From Mycoplasma iguanae (GTDB taxonomy: Bacteria; Bacillota_I; Bacilli_A; Mycoplasmatales; Metamycoplasmataceae), in assembly GCF_024722375.1 (NCBI RefSeq), contig NZ_CP102734.1, forward strand, positions 381,346-445,345: DNA of 64,000 nt, written 5' to 3'. Below are positions 55,182-64,000 of the stretch, piece after piece. Both the position numbers and the translations under genes were made by a program. A model generated the notes under the pieces. The model did no database searches and was not told the origin of the DNA. It saw nothing but the letters and a program-made list of their open reading frames with translations. The first letter of the stretch is position 1, and each line of letters starts with the position of its first letter.

Positions 55182-56075
55182 TTATTTTAAAGCTTCTGAA
55201 ACTTGGGCTGCTACTTCTGATGCAAAATCATTTGCAACTTTTTCGATACCTTCACCAACTTCAAAACGCACAATAGAAACTAATTTAGAATTTTTTGACT
55301 CTAAGAATTTATTAACTTTAAAAGCATTATCAACCACAAAATCTTGTAATTCAAGAACTGTTTCTGCTAAAGCTTTATTAATTTTTCCTTCAACAATGTT
55401 TTGTTGAATTTTTTCTGGTTTTCCTGCTAAGGCAGGATCTGCTAAAAATTCTTTTCTTAAACTTGCAATTTTTTCTGTAGGAACATCCGCCACTAAAGCA
55501 TATTCAGGATTCATAGCTGCAACATGCATTGCAACTCCACGAGCTGCTTCAGCATCTTTACCTTCAATAAGAACTAAAGTTGCAATTTGTCCGTTTGAAT
55601 GTTTATATGAACCTGCAACTTGTGTATCTGAAAGATTTATTCTTTGTGCTCTTCTTAAAGAAATTTTTTCACCAATAGTTGCAGTTGCATCAATTGTTAA
55701 TTCTTCTAAAGTTTTACCTGCACTATTTTTTAGCTGTAAAGCTTGCTCTGAATTTGAAAAATCATGTGCTAATAAAGTTTTACCTATTTCATCAACAAGA
55801 TCTAGAAAACCTTGATTTTGAGCAACAAAATCTGTTTCTGAATTAACTTCATAAATTACAGCAGCTTGGTCATTTGCCATGGCATTAACAAGACCTTCTG
55901 CAGCAATTCTTCCAGCTTTTTTAGCTGCTTTTGCTTTACCATTTTCTTGTAATCAAACAATTGCTTTTTCAATATCTCATTGTGATGACTCTAAAGCTTT
56001 TTTACAATCAATCATGGCAGCATTTGTTCTTTCACGTAATTCTTTAATTAAAGCCATTGTGTTAGGTTGTGACAT
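55182..56075 (-). CDS. tsf: Elongation factor Ts
   Basis: A 297-residue nucleotide-exchange factor for EF-Tu. The N-terminal UBA-like domain reads ALIKELRERTNAAMIDCKKA, and the signature is EVNSETDFVAQNQGF. One TGA Trp codon splits the N-terminus (SSQWDIEKAIVWLQ). The ATG at 56075 has AAGGAG upstream. It follows rpsB by 23 bases in the usual rpsB-tsf operon. Confidence 0.97.
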
Positions 56076-56098
56076 TTTTTCTCCTTGTAATTAAAAAA

Positions 56099-57031
56099 TT
56101 AATTTTTTGTTGGTTCAGTTGCTGTTTTTTGTTCTTTGTTAGTTTCTTTATTGACGAATTCTCTTTTTGTGTAAGGTGTTCTTGGATTATTATATCTTCT
56201 TTGTTCTCTTTGCTCTCTTTGTTCCTTGTTTCCATCATCAGGAAGAATTACTTCAGACTCTGGTTGATAAGCAAATAATTGTTTACCATTTTTAGCTGCA
56301 ACAATTGCATCAGCTAAAATTGTTAAAATTAAAGCAATTGATTTGGAAGAATCATCATTTGCAGGGATTCCTAAATCAACTAATGAAGGATCTGCATTTG
56401 AATCTAAAATTCCAACAACTTTAACGCCTTTTTTACGAGCTTCTTTAACAGCGATTAAATCTGTTAAAGGATCTGCAACAATCATTACTTGTGGTTGTTG
56501 TTTCATATTTTTAATACCGTTTAAATTTCTTCTTAGTTTAGCTAATTCCTTTGTCATTAGCACACCTTCTTTTTTGGTGTACCCTTCAAAGTTATTTTCT
56601 GCTAATCTCTCTAAATCATACATTTTTCTAACGCTTGAAAAAATCGTTTTAGAGTTAGTTAGTGTTCCACCTAATCATCTTTCTGAAACATAAGCTGAAT
56701 TAGTTCTTAATGCTTGTTCTTCAACAGTTTTTTTAGCTTGTTTTTTTGTTCCAACAAAAATGAATGATGCACCTTTTTGCGCGAATTTATTTACAAGTTT
56801 ATAAGCAAATTCAATTGCATTTTGAGTTTTAACAATATCAATAATGTGAATACCCATTTTTTTTGTATGAATATAAGGTTTCATTTTAGGGTTTCAATTT
56901 GCAACTCTGTGTCCAAAGTATGTTCCAGCTTCTAATAATTTTGCTTTTGAAACAATTTCTTTGTTTTGTGTTGGTTTTGATTCACTAGTTTCTACTGTGT
57001 CTAGTTTTTCTTGTGGTAAATCTTGTGACAT
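56099..57031 (-). CDS. rpsB: 30S ribosomal protein S2
   Basis: 310 residues, longer than the roughly 240-residue bacterial norm. The core is clear: [66 protein letters not shown], and [18 protein letters not shown] with [12 protein letters not shown]. An N-terminal extension of about 30 residues ([20 protein letters not shown]) and a C-terminal tail of about 45 residues rich in Glu, Arg and Gln ([17 protein letters not shown]) are extra. The Shine-Dalgarno is TGGAGA. A structured leader lies upstream. Confidence 0.96.
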
Positions 57032-57067
57032 TTTTCTCCATATAAATTTAAATATTTGTTTTACTTC

Positions 57068-57122
57068 CTAAAGTTTCGAAAATTGGCATTTTTCACAAAC
57101 ACACCCAATCAATTCACTTTAG
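57068..57122 (-). promoter_or_regulatory. Candidate structured leader of rpsB
   Basis: On the minus strand CTAAAGT pairs with ACTTTAG and the adjoining GAATTG with CAATTT, enclosing a G-rich loop (GGGTGTGTTTGTG). It lies about 35-90 bases before the rpsB ATG in a leader of more than 130 bases. S2 is known to repress its own operon in some bacteria through leader RNA. The assignment here is inference from position and pairing. Confidence 0.35.
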
Positions 57123-57217
57123 TGCTTGATAAATTAAGAATTGTAATATTTTAAAATATTCAATCTTGTATAAAATACCTAAAAATTTTATCAAAAAATG
57201 CAAAATTTCCTAGAAAG

Positions 57218-57245
57218 AAAAAAATATTGTTTAACAATATTTTTT
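57218..57245 (-). terminator. Terminator after the small membrane protein gene
   Basis: Arms AAAATATTGTT and AACAATATTTT around a short loop with flanking A and T runs, 12 bases beyond the stop at 57258. It separates that gene from the rpsB leader. Confidence 0.7.
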
Positions 57246-57257
57246 ATATATATTTAT

Positions 57258-57629
57258 TTATAAGGTTCTTCCTAAAATTCAAGAAATTCCTATAACAATG
57301 AAAACAATTCCCAAAAGGGGTGCATAAGATAATTTTAATTTTTGACTAAGTGGTAAAACTAACTTTGCTTTTTCGTATGTAATATTATGTTTAATTTTTT
57401 GATCTTTTTTATATTTTTCAATTTGTTTTTGTTTATATTCTTTTACTTTTATATTGTTAAAAGGAGTTAATCCTAAAAAGGCGATTCCTAAAAGTAATCA
57501 TAAAACGCCAAATAAGTAAAATGCTCAAGTAGGTAGTCCTTCTAAAAAAACGCCACTTAATCTTCCTACGGGGCTTTCTGAAGCATTCATTAAAATTAAG
57601 TCATATAGTAATTCTTTATCTTTATACAT
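57258..57629 (-). CDS. Small hypothetical membrane protein, 123 residues
   Basis: Open from ATG 57629 with three TGA Trp codons (PTWAFY, VLWLLLG, SWILGR), which is why simple TGA-stop frames miss it. It has two membrane segments (about residues 33-53, AFYLFGVLWLLLGIAFLGL, and 100-118, LLGIVFIVIGISWIL) joined by a basic cytoplasmic loop rich in Lys, Gln and Tyr. I do not recognise the family. It starts 59 bases after the DEAD-box helicase stop and may share its transcript. Confidence 0.7.
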
Positions 57630-57688
57630 AAATTGTAATTATAAAATAAATTTATTTAAAAAATGATAAATAAACTAATTATCTATAC

Positions 57689-59167
<1,479 letters not shown>

Positions 59168-59301
59168 ATAGCTCCTTGATATGTGTGTTCTAAATTTTCT
59201 AATTAAAATTTAGAGTTGTTTACTAATTGTATACTAATTTATAAATATTTAATATCAATGATAAAACTATTTGTTTTATTTATAAAAATAACATTTTCAA
59301 A

Positions 59302-61455
59302 TTAGTTAATTAAAGTTTCAATCTCTGAAATTGCTTTTTCTGCTAAAGTAATTCTAATTGTGATGTTATTTTTATCATTTTTCATAAATTCATCAACCAA
59401 TTCTACTTTATAAACACCCACAATATTTTTAAATTTATTAATTCACTGCATCGGCGATTGATCTAAAGCAATTTCAATTGTTACATCACGAATTTTTAAA
59501 GGAGCAGAATCATAATTTTGGAAAATAACTTTTTTCTGAACATTTTCAGGCAAAATAATTTCAGCAAAAAAAGCATCAGATATTTTTAATTTAGGATGAA
59601 TTTTTCCAATTCAACCTACTAAATTATTATCATTATAAATTTTTGCACTAACTCCAGTATGAAAAATTTCTGCTGTAGTTTTTTTAAAAATTAGTTCTTT
59701 TTGATAAATGGTTTGTAAATCATTTTGAATTTCTCTAAAACTTTTTACAGTTGAAGCCAAACTTAAAACTCTATCTAATTTATTGACCATTCCAATATCA
59801 AAAATAGAAATATTTTGGATTTTTCTTTTTTGATTGTAATCAATCACTTCAGCAAGTGAAACTGCCAAAGAATTTCTAATTTGTTCTCTTTCTTTTGAAA
59901 CAAAGGTTTCTAATTCAATTGTTTTATCAAAAGAAAAAGGATTAAAAATATTTTTTTCTTTAGAAATCAGACTATAAGTTCAAACTTGTTGATAGCCTAA
60001 GTTTGCTACTAAAGTTGGATAATCTTTGTATGTATAAATTTCATCTAATACTTGCTGTTGTGGTTGTTGTGGTTTGAATTTTTCATAACCATAAAAACGA
60101 AAAAATTCTTCAACAATATCCTGCCAGTGTGTGATGTCATGACGATATGTGGGAATTGTAATTTTGTTTTTATCAAACTTAAAACCTAAAATTTCTAAAG
60201 ATTTTTTAGTTCTTAAAAAATCTTGATTTCCATAAATATTTTCTCCTGCAATAAAATTTAAATAATTTCAGTCAAATTCTAAAATTTTTTGTTCAATTGT
60301 TGGGAAATTAATAGGGACAGAAAATTTTTCTAGTCTTTGAGATAAAAATTTAGTTCCTAATTCTAAGGTTCCTAAAGAAATTTTTTTCGATGATTGTTTT
60401 GAAGCATTAGATTCAATTTTTAACTGTTTGACAGTTGAACGAACTTCTTTAATTGGAAAAATTCCCATTTCAAAAATAATATTTTCAGTATTGTCAGAAA
60501 CTGCAGTTTTTTCTCCGCCCATAATTCCAGCAAGTGAAACTACTACATTTTTATCATTTAAAATTCCAAGACCATCTTTGAATTCTGTAATTTTTCCACC
60601 TAGAGACTGAAATTGCCCTGTAAATAATTTTGCAGTTAAAAATGTAGTATTAATTTTAGCTTTATCATATGCATGAGTTGGCATTCCTGTCATTAATAAA
60701 TTTAAATTAGTTAAATCCACTACAGAACTAATTAGTTTTACTTGTGATTTTACTAAAAATAATTTTTCTTGTAAAGAAATAGATATATTAGAATTTTTTG
60801 TTTCAATTAAAACTAATGATGATTGTATTCCAGCTTGCACTTTAGTTGTTGATTCCATGTTTGGTTTTACAGTTTGCAATTGTTGCATTTCTTTTAAATA
60901 ATATGCTGCAATTTCTCTTGCCATTATTAAGTAAGAATTAGCATCTGAACGATTTGATAAAATTTTGACATCAATTAAATAATCATTTAAATCAAAAAAT
61001 TCTACAGGATCTATACTTAAATCAATTTGTTCTTTGAAAGTAAAAATTCCTTCAGCCATTTCACTAGGTGCATAACTTATATCAAAACCAATCTCATTTA
61101 AAGAACAAAGCATTCCTTCAGAGATCACACCTTGCATTTCTTTAGGTCCAAAAACAATATCACCTGAAGAAGCACCTTCAACAAATGCCATTAAGTAATC
61201 TCCAACTTTAACATTATTTGCATTAGTTTGAATTACCCGTTTTTTATCTGCAAATTCAATTTCACAAACATTCAATTTATCAGCATTGGGATTTTTATAA
61301 ACCTTTTGGACATGACCAAATTTAATACCTTTAACTTTTGAAAATAATTCATAAGATTCAACTTCAAAACCTAAATTAGTAATAACCTTTGCTAGTTGAT
61401 CTATTGAAACATTGATATTAGCTAATTGTAATAATTTTTTATAAGAAAAAATCAT
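59302..61455 (-). CDS. pheT: Phenylalanyl-tRNA synthetase beta subunit
   Basis: A 717-residue beta subunit: an N-terminal tRNA-binding OB domain (KGIKFGHVQKVYKNPNADKL, VIQTNANNVKVGD), the editing domain and a catalytic-like domain without active-site motifs, as usual. The length is typical for mycoplasmas, shorter than in E. coli (795). TGA Trp codons are scattered in the C-terminal third. The ATG at 61455 follows pheS by 12 bases with TAAGGAG between. The functional enzyme is an alpha2-beta2 tetramer. Confidence 0.95.
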
Positions 61456-61467
61456 TTTTACTCCTTA

Positions 61468-62406
61468 CTATTTGAATTGATTTAAGAATCTTAAATCATT
61501 TTTATAAAATTCACGAATGTCTAAAATTTGGTATTTAATCATAGCGATTCTTTCAATCCCAATTCCCGCAGCAAATCCATTCATATCATTTGTATAACCA
61601 GCCATTTTTAATACACTGTGGTGCAACATTCCAGATCCTAAAAGTTCAATAGTTTTATCTTTATAAACTATGTCAACCTCTAAAGAAGGTTCTGTAAAAG
61701 GGAAAAATGAAGGACGTAAAATAATATCTAGTTCATCTTCAAGTACAAAAGATAATAATGATTTTAAAGTTCAAATTAAGTTAGGAAAATTTACATAACC
61801 TACAGACACAAAATCAATTTGTGTAAATTGATGTGAATGAGTTTGATCATCTTCATCATTTCGATACACTTTTCCAAAAGTGAATTGACTAAAAGATCTG
61901 TTAGCATATTTTTCTAATATTCTGGCTGTTACTCCTGTATTATGAGTACGTAAAAGTGTTTTATCTTTTAAATAAAGTGAATCTTGCATATCACGAGCTG
62001 GATGATTTTGGGGAATATTTAATCTTTCGAAATTATATTCATCAGTTTCAATTTCTGAAGCTTCTACTTCAATATAACCATTTTGTAAAAATCATTGACG
62101 GAAACGATTGACAATTAAAGTTAAGGGATGCAGTGAGCCTTGATTGAAAGAATTATATTCTACATCTATTTTTTCGTTTGCAATTTTTGCTTCAATTGTT
62201 AGATTTTCAATTTTTTGTGCAGCTAGTTGAAAAAACGCTTCTCCAGCAGCTTTTAATTCTTTTAAAGCTTTCCCTAGTTGAGCTTTTTGTTCGGGAGATG
62301 AAGTTTTTAATTTTTCTTGCAATTGACCATATTCACTATCTTTTGCGTAAAATTGATTTTTTATCTTTTTTAGGTCTTCTAAATTATTAATTTTATTTAA
62401 ATCCAT
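61468..62406 (-). CDS. pheS: Phenylalanyl-tRNA synthetase alpha subunit
   Basis: A 312-residue catalytic subunit with a shortened N-terminal coiled coil. Motif 2 lies in [28 protein letters not shown]; motif 3 in [17 protein letters not shown]. The segment [17 protein letters not shown] is strongly diagnostic. TGA Trp codons are at 62089 and 61768. It starts 40 bases after rarA (Shine-Dalgarno AGAAAGG) and continues into pheT. Confidence 0.96.
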
Positions 62407-62446
62407 TTTTTACCTTTCTAGTTTTTAGTACAAAATATTTCTAACA

Positions 62447-63652
62447 CTATTTATTTTGCTTAATACGATTTCAAAATTCTTTTATTTTCTTTTCATTTGA
62501 AGAATCACCAAATTCAAAAAAAATTTCATTCTTTAATTCTTTGGGTAAATATGTTTGTTCCACATATGAGTTATGATAATTATGACTATATTTGTAACCT
62601 AATCCTGCTCCTAATTTTGCAGCATTTTTGTAATGACTATCTTGCAAATGTTTAGGAATATCATAAATATGTCCAGTATTTACAATTGAGATAGCTTTGC
62701 TAAAAGCTTTGTAAGTTGAATTACTTTTAGGCGAAAGAGCTAATTCAGCAATTAAATGTCCAATTGGTAAATATCCTTCCGGTATTCCCAGTCTTTGAAA
62801 TGCTGTATAAGCAGCTTCAATTTTGATACCCATTGAAGGATTAGCTAATCCAATGTCTTCATAAGCCATTGCTGTCATCCTTCTAAATAAAGCATCAAAA
62901 TCACCAGATTTAATTAATAAAGCTCCATAAAATAGTGCAGCATTAACATCACTACCTCTTAATGATTTATGAAAAGCACTCAAATTATTATAATGTGCAT
63001 CGCCATCTTTATCACTGTAAAAATTAATATTAGGAATAATTTTTCTTAATTCATTTTTACTAACTTTTTTGTTATTATAAATTTTACTTAATAAACTCAA
63101 ATTATTTAAAACACTTCGAAAGTCTCCTACAGATAGTTTTACAAGATCCAAAATGGTGGCATCATCCATTTCTAAATTAATTTTTGTTTGCAAAATTTTT
63201 TGTACACTAATTAACATATCATTTTCACTTAAAGAATGAAATTCTAAAATGTGCATTCTACTTCTGATTGCAGGGTTAATTTTAAAATAAGGATTTTCTG
63301 TAGTTGTAGCATAAATTGTAATTTTAAAATTTTCCAAATAAGAAAGCAATAAATCTTGTTTATCTTTATTTAATCTATGAATTTCATCAATGATTAATAT
63401 TTTATTAGCTTTAATTTTTTCTAATAATTGTTGTTTATTTTCAATTGTGGCATTAAAAGTATCAAATTTATCTGTTAATTTTTTAGCTAATATCAAAGCA
63501 GCTGATGTCTTGCCAATACCACTTTTGCCATAAAAAATAAAAGAGCTTAAATCTTTTGTTTTGATAATGTTTTGAAATAGCTCTTTTAAATGATGCTGTC
63601 CAATTAAATCATCTAGTTCATGTGGCCTTAAATCTAAAGATAAACTTTTCAT
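62447..63652 (-). CDS. rarA: Replication-associated recombination protein A (RarA/MgsA)
   Basis: A 401-residue AAA+ ATPase acting at stalled replication forks. Walker A is YGKSGIGKTS, Walker B ILIIDEIHRL, sensor 1 YATTTENPYF, and arginine finger NPAIRSRMHIL. The tetramerisation region shows RRMTAMAYEDIGLANPSMGI, ALSPKSNSTYKA and DIPKHLQDSHYKNAAKLGAG. It ends through a TGA Trp (EFWNRIKQNK) at TAG 62447. It is a -10 box (TGCTAAAAT on the minus strand) that lies just before its ATG, with no Shine-Dalgarno. Confidence 0.95.
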
Positions 63653-63659
63653 ATTAGTA

Positions 63660-63668
63660 ATTTTAGCA
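63660..63668 (-). promoter_or_regulatory. Extended -10 box directly before rarA
   Basis: Minus-strand TGCTAAAAT (TGn plus TAAAAT) ends 7 bases before the rarA ATG at 63652. No Shine-Dalgarno is present, so the rarA mRNA is probably leaderless. A further TATAAT lies about 35 bases upstream. Confidence 0.45.
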
Positions 63669-63705
63669 AAATAAAAATTTAAATTTATTATATGTTAGAA
63701 AAAAT

Positions 63706-63738
63706 AAAAAACACCTTTTTTTAAAAAAGATGTTTTTT
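63706..63738. terminator. Terminator after the window-end membrane protein gene
   Basis: Arms AAAAACA and TGTTTTT continue inward through CTTTTTT / AAAAAAG with one mismatch. It lies 13 bases beyond the stop at 63752, on the minus strand. Confidence 0.65.
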
Positions 63739-63751
63739 AAAGATGGGAGAA

Positions 63752-64000
63752 TTAAAGCCCGTTTTTAATCATATTTTTGATATTGGGATGATGTGCACCA
63801 ATAACAAAAATATGTGAAATTAATAAAACTAATCCCGAAATTCAAAATAAACTTGGATCAAAAGTTTGATTTAAATTACCCAGTGTTGATTGAGTCATTC
63901 AAGGAATAAATGTTAATCCAATCATAATTAATGGTGAAACAATTGATGAAAAACCAACATTTTTTCATAACTTATAAATAGTTAGGAAAATTACAATACC
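63752..64000 (-). CDS. C-terminal part of a multi-pass membrane protein
   Basis: The last 82 residues of a protein whose start is beyond the window. It has two hydrophobic segments (FSSIVSPLIMIGLTFIPW and SGLVLLISHIFVIGAHH) and ends NIKNMIKNGL. Trp is TGA at several positions. The family is not recognised; it resembles no transporter signature I can name. It is terminated by the hairpin at 63706-63738. Confidence 0.6.

Noticed and set aside
59189-59214. Hairpin in the helicase leader as a cold-shock thermosensor
   Set aside because: The stem is a plain AT-rich 10-bp repeat with no further support. Mentioned only as part of the leader.

Overview
This window is mycoplasma chromosome. The DNA is very AT-rich, genes are tightly packed, and TGA must be read as tryptophan: nearly every longer gene runs open through one or more in-frame TGA codons at conserved Trp positions (for example glyA at 3319 and cysS at 13025). 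The gene content (topoisomerase IV next to ppa and ruvAB, a DUF31-type serine protease lipoprotein, asnA, pncB, no cell-wall genes) suggests the hominis group (Mycoplasma/Mycoplasmopsis). I do not assign a species.

Layout. 1-5154 (+): tail of an unknown gene, then secG-rnr-glyA-hslO-cinA-like. 5213-9832 (-): a giant membrane-anchored surface protein with an in-frame TAA near its N-terminus, directly behind recA. 9837-13513 (-): recA, a small sigma-factor-like gene, rlmB and cysS. 13570-14121 (+): a DJ-1/PfpI protein diverging from cysS across a perfect palindrome. 14210-22214 (-): rpmF, pncB and a 2196-residue SGNH/GDSL hydrolase with a very long helical tail. 22568-26719 (+): a 1383-residue DUF31 trypsin-like protease lipoprotein behind a promoter with a 15-A tract. 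26796-32377 (-): aspS, hisS, secDF. 32674-40128 (+): a small unknown gene, parE-parC, ppa, ruvA-ruvB. 40175-41155 (-): asnA. 41487-48615 (+): an orphan promoter/hairpin, a rplJL leader, rplJ, rplL, a small unknown gene, cmk, der, pepF, trmL, a second SpoU methylase and a DivIVA-like protein. 48623-64000 (-): Pr6Pr-like membrane protein, holA, APC permease, proS, SRP RNA, eno, tsf, rpsB, a small membrane protein, a DEAD-box helicase, pheT, pheS, rarA and the 3' end of a membrane protein.

Most genes are housekeeping. The two giant surface genes at 15.6-26.7 kb form a divergent accessory pair (hydrolase and protease) separated by a likely phase-variable promoter region. The most interesting regulatory signal is a 34-base block, identical at all but one position, that ends at the start codons of both recA and ruvA, with a 9-base box at the same distance upstream of each. 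A sigma-factor-like gene with recognisable regions 2 and 4 lies immediately upstream of recA. Together these suggest a dedicated recombination regulon, comparable to the one described for MG428 in Mycoplasma genitalium. Several genes (cysS, parE, holA, rarA, and probably secDF and the gene at 42862) have a -10 box so close to the start codon, and no Shine-Dalgarno, that leaderless mRNAs are likely.

No tRNA, rRNA, CRISPR array, insertion sequence or integrative element was seen. One structured RNA, the SRP RNA, is clear.
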